A program made the translations under genes and the position numbers. From positions 143,631,259 through 143,695,258 of the forward strand of contig CATIUR010000003.1 in assembly GCA_949592205.1 (NCBI GenBank): a stretch of 64,000 bases of DNA. The letters are read 5' to 3'. Shown in pieces: positions 1 to 12,237 of the stretch (positions are counted from its first letter, which is position 1; every line of letters starts with the position of its first letter). Source of the stretch: Helichrysum umbraculigerum (lineage: Eukaryota > Streptophyta > Magnoliopsida > Asterales > Asteraceae). The notes under the pieces are model-generated. The model did not search any database, was not told the DNA's origin, and saw only the letters and a program-made list of their open reading frames with translations.

Positions 1-13
1 TTCTCCGGCAACA

Positions 14-2441
14 ATGGCTGCAGATAGCAATGGCACCTCAACAACCAACGGCGGCAAAGTAATCCCTCCTTTACCAACCGACGATGATCACAAACCAAAT
101 TTCCTACCATTTGTTTCATCTTACAATGATAAAATACGTCCCATTCTTGATGCCGTCGACAAGCTTCGAAGTCTCAACGTCACCCAAGAAGGCATCCCAC
201 TTCCTACCATCGTTGTCGTCGGAGACCAGTCTTCCGGCAAATCCAGCGTACTCGAGTCGCTAGCTGGCATAAGTTTGCCACGTGGAGAGGGTCTTTGCAC
301 AAGGGTCCCACTTGTTATGAGACTTCAACATCACCCGGAGCCAACTCCGGAGTTTGTGTTACAGTATCAGAAAGAAAGTGTTAAGATTGAGAAAGAAAGT
401 GGGATATCGGAAGCTATTGAGAAGGCTACCGTTGAAGTCGCTGGCAATAATAAAGGAATAGTCAACGTGCCGTTGACTCTGGTGGTCAAGAAGAATGGTG
501 TTCCGAATCTTACGATGGTTGATTTGCCTGGGATCACTAGGGTTGCTGTTGGTGATCAACCAGATGATATTTACCAACAAATATCAGGTATATATATATG
601 AAAAAATAAAATAAAATAAAAAAGTCCTAAAATGCCTTTTTTTCTCTGTTTCTTTTATGTTTTGAGACATGATATATGGTACTTCCCATTATATTATATA
701 ATAAATAGAAAATAGAAAGATTAGGAAATTTTACTAGCTGTCTCACAAAAGTATAAATAAATATAAAAATAAAAGAAATTAAAAATTTATTTGTAACCTG
801 TTAGTTTAGTAGATGCACTCTTAAGTCTATTTCAATATATATATATATACTCAAGTTTAGCATGTAGCTGATATTCTTGACTTAAAAGCTTTTTGATTTT
901 TATTGTTTTGTATATTGTTGTTGTTGTTGTTGTGTTTTCTGTATGGCAGGAACTTCTTAACCAGTAATCAATTTTGTAATTAATCATATACGGTATTCAA
1001 TGTTTCAGCTATTATAATGGAACATATAGAGCCTGAAGAGAGTATAATTCTGAATGTTCTTAATGCCAACAATGATTTCTCAACATTTGAATCAATAAGC
1101 ATGTCCCGAAAAGTGGACAAAAAGGGGCAGAGGACATTGGCGGTTGTTACAAAATGCGACCAATCACCGAATGGTGTTTTTGAGAAAGTTACCACTAATG
1201 ATGTGAACATTGGGCTAGGATACATATGTGTTAGGAACAGGATAAATGATGAGACCTATGAAGAAGCTCGAATCCAAGAAAGAAAACTATTTGAAAACCA
1301 TCCGATGTTGTCCAAGATTGACAAGTCCATGGTGGGTATTCCTGTTTTGGCAGACAGGCTTGTGCAAATCCAATCAGTGATCATATCGAAATGCATGCCG
1401 GAAATTGTCAAAAAGGTCACTGAGAAGCTCAATGCGTCTATTTCGGAGCTCAACAAATTACCCCGAAAGCTTACTAGCGTTCCTGATGCAATGGTTGCGT
1501 TTATGCAAATCATTGGGTCTATGAAAGATACTCTTCAGAAAATCTTAATCCGAGGTGATTTTGATGATTATGAGAACGATAAACAAATGCATTGCAATGC
1601 TAGGTTGGTGGAAATGCTCGAAGAGTTCTCTGAAGAACTCCAATCAAGCGACGAATTTTCTGAAAATTTCCTGGTTGAGGAGATGAAGGTTCTAGAGGAA
1701 GCTAATGGGATTCGGTTGCCTCATTTTCTTCCTCACTTGGTGTTTCTGTGCTTGCTTCGGAGAAAAGTGAATGTGGTCTCTGATATGCCCGTTAACTTCG
1801 TAAATAAAGTGTGGGCTTATCTAGAAATCATTTGTGTGAAAGTGGTACTTGATTGTTGTGGGAACTACCCACAATTGCTTCCTTCCATGAGGAAAGCCAC
1901 TCAGAATATGATGGAAAAAATGAAGGTAAAGTTTGTGGAAAGGGTTGTTGAAATGACCGAGATGGAAAAGGAAACGGATTACACATGTGACCCTGATTTC
2001 ACTGCTTCTTATAACAAGTTAACGAGCAATCGTGATCGGTTTCTGGAGTCAATGAGACAACGCGTCCGTACCACAAATGTGGAAGGTTATGGGGTGATCA
2101 ATGTTGGGCATCTGATTGACGTTCCGGTGAGCACAAGGGATCAAGCTTATGATCTCAAAATGAGGATGACGGCTTACTGGAAAATTGTTATGAAACGTAT
2201 GGTCGATTGGTCAGCTCTTCAGCTGCGGTTTTTCATACAAAAAGTCGTGAACAATGAGATTGAGATGGAATTGGTAAATGAGACGACGGTGCATGGTGGT
2301 GGTATAGATAAGATGTTGGATGAACCACCGTCTTTGGCTAAAAAGAGGGAGAGGCTTCGAAAAACCATTAGCTTGCTCCAAGAATCGAAAGAAATTATCG
2401 AACAAGTCATGGATGGCATTGTAGTCGAGACTCGAGACTGA
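14..2441 (+). CDS. DRP4C: DRP-A1, Mx-like dynamin-related GTPase (DRP4C type), two exons
   Basis: Large GTPase of the dynamin superfamily in the plant DRP4 group, the plant proteins closest to animal Mx. Family members bind and remodel membranes; the substrate of this one is unknown. Exons are 14-587 and 1009-2441, with a GT..AG intron 588-1008 ending TTTCAG and phase preserved, giving 668 aa. The G domain shows P-loop GDQSSGKS (residues 70-77), switch Thr96, DLPG (170-173), TKCD (239-242) and CVRNR (265-269). The middle domain follows, and the C-terminal ~100 residues form the GTPase effector domain. There is no PH or proline-rich domain, as expected for DRP4. The ATG at 14 matches the start of its paralogue at 47041; the promoter lies outside the window. 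It converges on DRP-A2, with 602 bp between stops. All G motifs are intact, so it looks functional. DRP4C is assigned by family resemblance; 4A, B or D are not excluded. Confidence 0.9.
588..1008 (+). other. Intron of DRP-A1
   Basis: The 421 bp intron splits the G domain between the DLPG and TKCD motifs. It is AT-rich with a (TTG)n run at about 916-932. The same intron in DRP-B1 is 3,126 bp because of insertions, while in DRP-A2 it is 221 bp. Confidence 0.85.
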
Positions 2442-3043
2442 CTAGATGGTTTAGTGCAAGTTAACTCTTTTATGTACTGGATGCATGGTTGAATTAGGAC
2501 CTTCTAGGCTTCTACATTTCTAGTATCTCTCTTTTGGGTTAATTGTACTTGCTTTATATATAACTTATGAATGCTATGTCTTTTGGTAAGATTGTACTTG
2601 TTAACTAATTAAATAATGGTTGAATTAGGATTTAATTTTTAGTATATGTTTTTTTTAACTGTACTAGTGTTTCAGTGTTTTGTGCTTGAACTGGGTACAC
2701 CTTTCTTACATGGTTTAGTGCTTAAATCCTTTTACATGGTCCAGTTTATAAACCTATATTCACTTCAATTCAAACAAAAATGAATTTCTTGAACACATAA
2801 TTAACCATAATTTGTAGGGTATAGAGCCTGAACCTTAGTTCAATTTACCTTGGCCCAAACCAATAGCATTTTAATATTGTTGATGTAATCTGTTAAGTTT
2901 TATAAGAAAAAAAAACTCAAGTATTGCGAGAATCAACTTTCGATTTAACAAAAAAGAAGAGAAAGCCCCAAATGCAAATTCAAACAAACTCAAATTACCA
3001 ACAAAAAAATTTAATAAAATGGCTTCATCCCCATACCAAAATT
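2442..3043. other. Convergent 3' intergenic spacer
   Basis: AT-rich spacer between the stop codons of DRP-A1 (+) and DRP-A2 (-). It probably holds both 3' UTRs and polyadenylation sites. From about 2466 it is almost base-for-base repeated after DRP-B1 at 52218-52812, which is good evidence that the whole gene pair was duplicated. No gene is seen in it. Confidence 0.7.
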
Positions 3044-5307
3044 CTAATGATCAACTGTGACAAGAATGTCATCCATGACTTGTTCGATGATTTCCTTCGA
3101 TTCCTGAAGCAGGCCGATGCTTCGTTGAAGCCTGTCCCTATTTTTCGCAACAGATGGTGACTCATCCAACATCTTTTCTATACCACCACCATTCACCATC
3201 ACCTCATTCACTATCTCCATCTCCAACTCCTTGTTCACCATTTTCTGCATTAGAAACCGAAGTTGAAGTGCTAACCAATCCACCATTCGTTTAAGAACGA
3301 TATTCCAATTAGCAGTCATCCTCATTTTCAGGTCAAACGCTTGATCCCTTATGCCTGCAGGAACACTAAACAAATGCTTAACGTTAATTGTCCCATATTC
3401 TTTTATATTAATAGACTCTGAAAGACTACGCATTGCCTTTGAAAACTGTTCATAGTTTCTATCCTTTAATTTGTTCCAAGAAACGATAAAATACGGGTCA
3501 CATGTGTAATCTGTGATCTTCTCCATCTCTATCATTTCAAGAACCCTTTTCACAAACTTATTCTTCATTTTGGCCATCACATTTTGTGCTGCTTTCCTCA
3601 TGGGCGAAAGCAGTTGCGGATAATTACCACAATGATCGATCAAGACTTTAACACAAACAACCTCAAGATAACCCCACACTTTGTTTACGAATCTAATAGG
3701 AAAATCAGATATAGTGTTCACTTTTCGTTGTAGCAAGTAGAAAAACACATAGTGAGGAATAAAATGAGGCAACTGGATTCCATTAGCTTCCCCCAACACT
3801 AGCATCTCTTCAACTAGAAAATTATCAGAAAAATTAACAGTCGTGTGCAGTTCTTTCGAGAATGCATCTAGCATTTCTACCAACCGAGCATTGCAACACA
3901 TTTGTTTATCCTCCAAGTCGTCATTAAACTCACCTCTTATCAAAAGTCTTTGAAGAGTTTCTTTTAAGGACCCAATGATTCGAATAAAAGCAGCCATTGC
4001 ATCAGGCATACTAGTAAGATTCTGTGGTAATTTGTCAAGCTCCAAAATTAAAGCATTAAGCCTTTCATTGTTCTTCTTGACAATCTTCGGCAAACATTTG
4101 GATATAATCATTGATTGAATTTGAACAAGCCTATGGGCCAAAACAGGAATGCCCACCATGGATTTGTCAATCTTAGACAACAAAGGGTGAGTTTCAAAAA
4201 GCTTTGTTTCTTCCACTCTAGCATCTTCGTATGTTTCAACATTGATCCGGTTCCTTACGCAAACGTAACCAAGGCCGATGTTGACATCATTTGAGGTAAC
4301 TTTCTCCAGGAGGCCATCCTGTGATCGGTCAGATTTCGTAACAACAGCAAGTGTTCTCTTCCCGGTACTGTCCACACGCCGTGACATCCTAATAGATTCA
4401 CATGTTGGAAAATCAAACGTTGCAGAAAGAACATTCAAAATTATACTTTCTTCCGGCTTTATATGCTCCATAATGATCTCTGAAACATCCAAAACTAACT
4501 AATTGAAACAAATTACAACACAATATGTATTCATTAATTAATTGGCCAATTACACTGTATATATTGTTAATTTGACACAGAATACAATGGCAGAACTTGA
4601 ATACAATATGAACAATTTTTGCAAAGCAAATGAAATTTTGACACTAATACATGCAAGAAGAGGATCATTGACCATTATTAAAATGAAGTAAAAAAAGTAC
4701 CTGAAATTTGTTCGTATATGTTTTCAGGTTGATCATGAACGGGAACTCGTGTGATTCCTGGTAAATCGATCATTGTTAAATCAGGAACACCTTCCTTCTT
4801 AACCACCAAAGTTAACGGCACATTTGATATCCCTTTATTGTTCCCAGCGATCTCTATCGTGGCCTTATCAATGGCTTCAGGTATCTGGCTTTCGTCCATA
4901 ATCTTAACCAAATTTTTCTGTAACTCAAGAAGGAACTCTGGTATAGGATCTATATGGTGTTGAAGCCTCATTATTAGAGGCACCCTAGTGCAAATACCTT
5001 GTCCGCGTGGCAAACTAATACCAGCAAGTGATTCTAGCACGCTTGACTTACCAGACGACTGGTCACCAACGACAACGATGGTGGGAAGAGGGATGCCTTC
5101 TTGGGTGACGTTTAGGAGACGAAGCTTATCTAAGGCATCGAGAATGGGATGTATCTTGTCGTTGTAAGATGATGAAACTAGAGGTTGAACATTCGGTTTT
5201 TTATCATCGATTAAAGGATGAGTTGTTAGTGCACCGCTTTCGGATGTTAATGAGGTGTCGACATTGTCAACTTTGTAAGAGACTTTGCGCTTCTTATTGT
5301 TACCCAT
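3044..5307 (-). CDS. DRP4C: DRP-A2, Mx-like dynamin-related GTPase (DRP4C type), two exons
   Basis: Second complete DRP4-type GTPase, reading leftwards. Exon 1 is 5307-4701 and exon 2 is 4479-3044, with intron 4700-4480 (GT..TTTCAG) in the same position and phase as DRP-A1, giving 680 aa. GDQSSGKS, DLPG, TKSD and CVRNR motifs are all present, followed by middle and effector domains. The in-frame reading extends to 5325, but that codon is TTG; the first ATG is at 5307 (start MGNNKKRK). The N-terminus is longer and more basic than in DRP-A1. It is clearly more diverged from DRP-A1 than DRP-A1 is from DRP-B1, so the A1/A2 split is older than the segmental duplication. No break is seen. Confidence 0.88.
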
Positions 5308-5365
5308 TGTTACCAAAATGGACAAATTGTGACTAGTGAGGCTGCGAGTAATGAATATTAGCTTA

Positions 5366-5376
5366 GAATATATAGA
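5366..5376 (-). promoter_or_regulatory. Candidate TATA box of DRP-A2
   Basis: On the minus strand a CTATATATTC stretch lies about 60 bp before the ATG at 5307. The same sequence precedes DRP-B2 exon 1 near 61982-61992. Position and conservation are the only support. Confidence 0.45.
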
Positions 5377-5751
5377 AGTGTTTATAAGAATTTAAAACAT
5401 CATCAAAACTAGGAAGTAAATATTGAATGATCCTAAAATAAACGTTTCTCGTTTCATATGCCACTTTTGAAATGAATATTGAATGTTTTCGTTGTTAATT
5501 TGTTCTTCAACTGCTGGCTTATCGAGGGGTCTGTATATGGTCGCAAGATCATTATTCAACTGCTGGGCCGGGCTAACTATATGTATGGCCCACTAAGGCA
5601 ATCACTTTAGGCCTTATATATTTGATGGGCCAAAGATGATACATTTTAGCCTTTCCCTGTAATATATGTTTTAATTAATTATAAACATGTTATATTTTAT
5701 TTGTTCTAATTCCTTTTAATGATTAAAAAACGTTTTTTATTCTATATAATA

Positions 5752-5947
5752 CTCCCTCCATCCCAAATTGTTTGTCCACCTTACTATTTATATTCGTCCC
5801 AAAATTATTGCCCACTTCCAAAATCAACCAATCAAAATGCTTGAAAATTGTAAAGTTGAAATTCTATTGGTAGTCAACAGTAATAAATGCACTTTTCTTA
5901 AACTGTGTGTTTCTTGTCTGGTGACAATCATTTTGGGACGGAGGGAG
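5752..5947. mobile_element. Stowaway-type MITE
   Basis: A 196 bp element with terminal inverted repeats (CTCCCTCCATCCCAAA against TTTTGGGACGGAGGGAG), flanked by TA on both sides (5750-5751 and 5948-5949). The TA target and the CTCCCTCC terminus are typical of Tc1/mariner Stowaway MITEs. It is absent from the equivalent spacer of unit B (near 62330), so it arrived after the duplication or was lost there. Confidence 0.85.
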
Positions 5948-5949
5948 TA

Positions 5950-6229
5950 GTTAGTTGAGAAATGATTAGTTTACAAAAAATTTACAAAATGAAATGAAAA
6001 GAGAGAAGTATGAGAGAGAAAATAGAAAGTGATTTGATTGGTTGAATCCACTTACCACCTCATTTTGTGAAAATTTCTTTGTAAAATTTATGTGAATGTA
6101 GTATTGCTCTATTTAGCAATGTCTTTTTACTAAAATTTACAAAATGACATGTACCAAATATTCAGTACCCAATTCAAATTGAATGTCATAAAGTGTGGAA
6201 TCAATCATTGACCAACAATATTCAAGTCT
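5950..6229. other. AT-rich spacer upstream of the Cys-rich peptide gene
   Basis: No gene is seen. Several copies of a TTTACAAAAT-like word in both orientations (about 5971-6140) hint at another small foldback element, but clean ends could not be fixed. Unit B lacks most of this stretch. Confidence 0.35.
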
Positions 6230-6230
6230 T

Positions 6231-6240
6231 ATTTAAATAC
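6231..6240 (+). promoter_or_regulatory. Candidate TATA box of Cys-rich peptide gene A
   Basis: A TATTTAAATA sequence lies about 50 bp upstream of the ATG at 6290. The same word occurs at about 62450-62459, upstream of the paralogue. Confidence 0.4.
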
Positions 6241-6289
6241 TACAATCATAAGCTACATTTTTATTTTTAGTGAAAATAATAACAAGAAG

Positions 6290-6617
6290 ATGACATCCAG
6301 CAGATTTGTTGCTCTTCTTCTTGTACTTATAATCGTTTCTTCTTGTTCAACCAATGCAACTGGCCCTGGTAAAATGCACTTTTAGCGTTTTTCACATATT
6401 TATGAAGATACCATTTTACTAAAAAAGTTGTTTGTTCTCTATTATTATAATTTGTATAGGAGCACGAAGATTATTAGATCTTCAATGTACAGCAACATGT
6501 TGCAAAGATGTAGATTGCGATGCGTTATGCGCGAAGCCAGTGAGCCGTTCGTGTGTTGGAATTTGTAAATCCCTCGAAACTTGTGGTAACGGAGGAGTAT
6601 GTTGTTGCATAGCGTGA
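6290..6617 (+). CDS. Secreted cysteine-rich peptide A, two exons
   Basis: Exons 6290-6368 and 6460-6617 join in phase (intron GT..TATAG) to give 78 aa. Residues 1-24 form a signal peptide with a Leu/Val/Ile core. The mature part has eleven cysteines spaced C-x3-CC-x4-C-x3-C-x7-C-x3-C-x5-C-x5-CCC and ends C-I-A. This resembles plant defensin-like, thionin-like or other secreted Cys-rich peptides in architecture, but the spacing does not match a family I can name, so no activity is claimed. The intron right after the signal peptide is typical of plant Cys-rich peptide genes. An odd number of cysteines implies a free thiol or an intermolecular disulfide. It was duplicated together with the DRP genes (copy at 62530-62863). 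Confidence 0.8.
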
Positions 6618-6829
6618 GGCAGCATTTATAAGACGTTTTTATTATTAAACTTCGTTTTCTATCAGTCTGTTTTATTTCTCTAATGATAAAATTTCTATTA
6701 CTCCTAGAGTAAATGTATTGGATTGGATTTTGTCATGTCTGGATTAGCAACTTTATGTTATCTAACCTTGTCATCTTTCACTGAGACTAGGTCATTGCTA
6801 ACGAAAACCATATTCGTGGTTGTTGATAG
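6618..6829. other. 3' flank of peptide gene A, up to the retrotransposon target
   Basis: No gene. It aligns with 62864-63079 of unit B. The last five bases (6825-6829, GATAG) are the target site of RE1. Confidence 0.6.
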
Positions 6830-7553
6830 TGTTGGGTTTTATTTGGGTTTCCAAATATGAGGAAGAGTTAGAGCCCAACAAATTAGGCCAAATACAAGAT
6901 CCATTTAGTCTTGTATACTAGGGCTTTTATAATGAGAGTTTGTAGCCACTTTTACGTAAGAGAGAAAAAGAAAAAGAGTGAGAAACACATATTCCCGGTT
7001 TTGTGTACAGCAGCTCAGAAAACATTCGATCCCCGGAGATTCAACCGTCAGATCGTTCTCATTTTTGGACAGTGTCTTCCTGACATCTGGGCCAACGTTT
7101 TAACCGTTCAGTTTTTCATTCTGAGCTCTGAAAGTCGAGTTATAGCTGCTGGAACAGAGGGCAGAATTTTGGTGAAGTTATTCCCCTTTTGTCTTTAGAT
7201 TAATTCCATACTTGTTGATGTTATTGTTCAAGAGTATGATGATTATTGTATACCTCTAGTGTATCTAGAGAAGACCCGTTGTATTGCTCTCTTGTTGGTA
7301 TTAGTGGATTTTAAGTGGCCTACGAGTCCCGTGGTTTTTACTCTCGCCTTGAGAGGTTTTCCACGCAAAAAGTTTTGTGTTCTTTGTGTGTTCTTGCTTA
7401 TTATTTTTTGTTGTTGATTGAGGGCTGATTTAGATTGAATTTGGTGTGCCCTAATTGTTTGCATCCTCATTGGTTCATACGGGTCGGGAAAGTATTGTCA
7501 AACGAGGGTTTAATTCCGCATTTGTGTTTACCGTTGTGACTTATTTCCCATCA
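6830..7553 (+). repeat. RE1 5' LTR (724 bp)
   Basis: Begins TGTTGGGTTT and ends CCCATCA, and matches 34765-35490 almost throughout. Small differences include a run-length change in a T-rich tract near 7400. Confidence 0.9.
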
Positions 7554-7556
7554 AAT

Positions 7557-7568
7557 TGGTATCAGAGC
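7557..7568 (+). other. RE1 primer binding site
   Basis: TGGTATCAGAGC is complementary to the 3' end of plant initiator methionine tRNA, the usual primer of Ty1/copia elements. It sits three bases after the 5' LTR. Confidence 0.9.
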
Positions 7569-7598
7569 TTTGTTTATTGGATTTGACTTGTGTAAACG

Positions 7599-10500
7599 AT
7601 GGAAGCTAATACAACTAGGATGATTAATTTAAATGGTTCTAATTATCATGTTTGGAAAGGCAAGATGGAGGATCTTCTTTATGTGAATGATTACTATTTG
7701 CCTGTTTTTGCTACTGATAAACCTGAGGATAAATCAGATGCAGAGTGGACTATTTTGCATAGACAGGTATGTGGGTATATTCGGCAGTGGGTAGATGATA
7801 ATGTTTTGAATCATATTAGTGGGGAGACTCATGCTCGTACTTTGTGGAACAAACTTGAACAGTTATATGCTCGAAAGACTGGTAACAACAAGTTGTTCTT
7901 GATTAAGCAGATGATGGGTTTGAAGTACACTGATGGGACTCCTATTTCAGATCACCTAAATACGTTTCATGGTATTATAAATCAGCTTGCAGGAATGGGT
8001 ATCAGGTTTGAGGATGAGATTCAAGGTTTATGGCTACTTGGTACATTACTGGATTCTTGGGAGACTTTTAGGACATCTTTGTCCAACTCCGCACCTGATG
8101 GTATTATCACCATGGAATTGGCAAAGAGCAGTATTTTGAATGAAGAGATGAGAAGAAAGTCACAGGGTTCCTCTTCACAGTCAGATGTCTTGGTCACAGA
8201 AACGCGGGGGAGAAGTCAAAGTAGAGGTCCGAGTAATAGAGGTAATCACCGTAGTAGTTCCAGCAAAGGTAAGTTTGCTGATGTTGATTGTTATCATTGC
8301 GGTGAAAAAGGGCACACAAAATGGTACTGCAGACAGTTGAAGAAAGAGAAGAGAAAGACTAATAAGAAGAACAAACATAAGAAAAATGATGGTGGTAATG
8401 ATAAGGTTGAAGTGAACGCTGTCACTGATGAGTTATTTGTTTGTTTTGATTATGATATGATTAATATTGCTCACGATGACACGGATTGGATTGTTGATAG
8501 TGGTGCTACATGTCATGTTGCAACACGTAGAGATTTCTACTCATCTTACACTCCGGGTAGTTATGGATATGTTAGGATGGGTAATGCCGGGTTATCAAAG
8601 GTCGTTGGTATTGGAGTGGTCTGTTTGAAGTTTGATACCAGGATGGAGTTGGTTTTGCATAATGTAAAACATGTCCCGGATATGAGACTTAATGTTATTT
8701 CTGCAGGCATTCTTGATGATGATGGTTACCATAGCGGTTTTGGTAATGGTATGTGGAAACTAACTCTTGGTTCTATGATCGTGGGAAGAGGTAAGAACGA
8801 CTCAAGATTATACATCACACGTCCGAAGATCTTCAAGAACATTGTTAATGTGGTAGACAATGCTGACACGACTGATTTGTGGCATAAGAAACTTGGCCAC
8901 ATGAGTGAAAAGGGGATGTCTATTTTGTTGAAGAAGAATGTGTTATCCGGTGTGCATGATATTAATTTGAGTAAGTGTTCTCACTGTCTGGCAGGGAAGC
9001 ACACGAGAGTTGTCTTTAAAAGCCATTCTCCTTTTCGAATGGAGAATATACTTGATCTTGTGCATTCCGATGTTTGTGGTCCTATGAAGACTATGACACT
9101 TGGTGGGTGTTCCTATTTTGTTACATTAATCGATGATCATTCCAGAAAGGTGTGGGTTTATACCTTGAAGTCAAAGGATCAAGTATTTGATGTGTTTAAG
9201 TAGTTTCATGTCTTAGTTGAGAGACAAACTGGGAAGAAGCTCAAGTGTGTTCGGACTGATAATGGCGGTGAATACATTGGGCAATTTGATGCTTACTGTA
9301 AAGAGAAAGGTATTCGGCACCAAAAGACTCCACCAAAGACACCGCAGTTGAATGACTTAGCAGAGCGGATGAACAGAACCTTGGTTGAGAGAGTCAGATG
9401 TTTGCTTTCACATGCAGGGTTGCCTGGTTCCTTTTGGGGTGAGGCTTTGCATACGGCGGTACATATTATTAATATAACCCCTTGCGTTCCTTTGCATTTT
9501 GATGTTCCTGATAGGGTTTGGAGCTGCAAAGATGTTTCTTACCGTTACTTATGAGTCTTTGGATGTAAGGCTTTTGTGCATGTTCCCAGAGATGAGAGGT
9601 CAAAGCTTGATATGAAGACTAAGCCATGCGTGTTCCTCGGTTATGGCCAAGATGAGTTTGGGTACAGGTTGTATGATCCAGTTCAGAAGAAACTTGTACC
9701 AAGCCGAGATGTTGTGTTTGTAGAGGATCAGACTTTGAAAGATGTTGAGAAGAAAGAGACATAGACAGTTCCTCAACATAGTGATGATCTTACTGATTTG
9801 GATCCAGTTCCTCCACAACATGTTGATTCACAGTTTGGAGATGATGTTCAGAATGATGAACAAGGTACTGATGATGTTGATGCTCATGAGCAACCAGAGA
9901 TAGATGAAGACGTTCATCCAGAGTTACCAGTACCAGACGTGCCACCATTTGTTCCACTTAGGCGCTCTACCCGAGATCGTCATCCTTCTACTAAATATTC
10001 TGCTAATGAGTATGTTTTACTCACTGATGGGGGAGAGCCCGAGTGTTATGCAGAAGCTATGGAAGATGAACATAAGAAAGAGTGGGTTGAAGCCATGCAA
10101 GATGAGATGAATTCCTTGCATGAGAACAATACTTATGAATTGGTGAAGTTGCCTAAAGGCAAAAGAGCTTTGAAGAACAAATGGGTTTATAAGATGAAGA
10201 CGGAAGAGCATACTTCTCAACCCAGGTACAAAGCTAGATTAGTTGTTAAAGGATTCAGTCAGAAAAAGGGTATTGATTTTGATGAGATTTTCTCTCCGGT
10301 CTTGAAGATGGGATCTATTCGAGTGGTTCTTGGTTTGGCTGCTAGTCTTGATCTTGAGGTTGAACAGATGGATGTCAAGGCAGCTTTCCTTCACGGTGAT
10401 TTAGATAAGGAAATCTACATGGAGCAACCTGAAGGTTTTCGGGTTAAGGGAAAAGAAGATTATGTGTGTAGACTTCAGAAAAGTCTATATGGGTTGAAGC

Positions 10501-10635
10501 AAGCACAGAGACAGTGGTATAAGAAGTTTGAATCGGTTATGGGAAAGCAAGGCTACCGAAAGACGACTTCAGATCATTGTGTTTTCTTTCAAAGGTTTGA
10601 TGATGATGATTTCATTATATTGTTGCTATACGTTC
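7599..10635 (+). pseudogene. RE1 gag-pol (Ty1/copia), three in-frame stops, truncated in RT
   Basis: One continuous frame from ATG 7599 with stops at 9201 (TAG), 9552 (TGA) and 9762 (TAG) and no frameshift. Order: copia gag; CCHC knuckle CYHCGEKGHTKWYC; aspartic protease motif DSGAT; GAG-pre-integrase with WHKKLGH and CSHC; integrase core (HSDVCGP, RTDNGGEY); reverse transcriptase (KARLVVKGF, QMDVKAAFLHG). The order protease-integrase-RT defines Ty1/copia. The frame ends at LLYV, just before the catalytic Asp-Asp, where RE2 sequence starts. The gag start is of the Tork/Tnt1 style, but lineage is not certain. Confidence 0.9.
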
Positions 10636-12237
10636 ATTCAATCTTCATCATTCGGCAAAAGAAACTACTACAACCCCCGGGGAAGTTCTCGCTCCCTTTT
10701 ACCTCTTACACTTGTTTATTTCATGATCTATCTTTTGTTGCATTGAGGGCAATGCAACTGATAAGTGTGGGGAGGTGTTTACATTTGAACTTAATTCTTT
10801 ATTGTCATTCCAAAGTTTTGTAGCAGATTTTTCTGGAAAACTGAAAATTTTTGATGAAATTTTTCGAATTTTTGGTCAAGGAATGATAATTTTAGAATGA
10901 ATTTGTCCTCATAAGATTTAGTCGCTTTGTCATACACACGCTAAATGTTTTTAAGTGACTTTAATCTTACCTCTTGTACTTTAAAAAGAATCATAAAGCA
11001 ACCTCATTAGGTGAATTGCATGCTTAGCACACTAATAGCCCTACTATAAATAGCGAGAAATTTTGAGCCATAATTGAAAACACTTATCCTTAGTGTTTCT
11101 ATATTTCGCCTACTATGAGTGTGCCGGTGATTGTTGTCGTTCTAGAACTTGCCTTAGTGATGCATTTTGAGACCGCTGTGAGATCACATTTATGTGATAT
11201 AGGTGAAGTAGACGATGAATTGGTATTCTTTAGGATTTAGATAATTCGGATTACATATTGTTGACTCAACTTTCAAGAATTTCTAACCAATTATGGAATT
11301 TGTATTTGATCTTTAATGGATTGCACGAACTCACTAATCGGTCAAGGAACCTTGATTGTTTGAGGTTTTATTTTAACACCATTTTCTCCCAGTCCACCCA
11401 AGTCGTTAGCACTCATTTTTAGTGCTAAGAAACCCCTAGACACCTTTCACTTACATTCTCATCACAATTACTACCTAAACCTAAATTTTGTGTAGTCAAA
11501 AGTTTAAAAAGTTGCCTTGTGACATCGCAAATCAGTTTACAAAATGTGATTTCAAAACAACCTTTTGGAAAGTGTAATATGAAGAATATCTATTCAAGAA
11601 AGCAAGACCAAAGATGAAAATTCAAAAACTTTAAGCAAAATGGAAGACATAACGAAGACATTGACAAAAAGTTGCTGAAAATTTATCTAAGGAGGCAAGA
11701 TTTGAAAAAATATGTTAGAGTTGAAGCCTAAGGTTTATTGTTATCACATTTTCATTATAAGTTTCAAGGTAACATATCATAAAAGCTTTTTGACTACCAT
11801 TTTCAACAATTAATAAAAGAGTCTATCCTAACACCACTTCACCCTCACTTTTATAATTTCAACACATTTTTAGAATACCATTTTTGATACTTTGCTTGGT
11901 GCTCACGCCAAGACGGTGGAGATTTGATCATTTGGCAAGCCTATGGTAATGCACAATCATGACGTAGTTTATTTGAGTGTTTATTCCATCTACTTCACTA
12001 CCTTGTAGCTTATAGGTTGAGAGTGAGAGAATTAAACACATTTCCCTTGGAGAGGTTCTAAGCTTTGCAATTCATGCTTTATGATTTAAACACCTTTAAA
12101 TCTATTGTTATTCATTATTGAGCAGGTATTTTTGGTCATAAACTGAAAAATCTATAATTCCGTATGTACAAGAGGATTTGTTTTGAATTGATAAAAAAAT
12201 GGTTTGCTTGAGGACAAGCAAAGTTCAAGTGTGGGGA
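10631..12237 (+). repeat. RE2 3' internal region, left copy
   Basis: About 1.6 kb nearly identical to 22845-24451. It is non-coding and ends in the polypurine tract AAGTGTGGGGA just before LTR1. It starts inside RE1 reverse transcriptase; the junction shares CGTT with both partners. Short readings inside it are not genes. Confidence 0.85.

Noticed and set aside
4678..5325. DRP-A2 starting at 5325, and the same for 61939 in DRP-B2
   Set aside because: Those codons are TTG; the first ATG is 18 bases inside (5307 and 61921).
10528..10823. Continuation of the RE1 frame past 10635 (and the similar frame at 22795-23037)
   Set aside because: It is read-through into non-coding RE2 3' internal sequence; the similarity to 22845 onward is a DNA repeat, not a shared protein.
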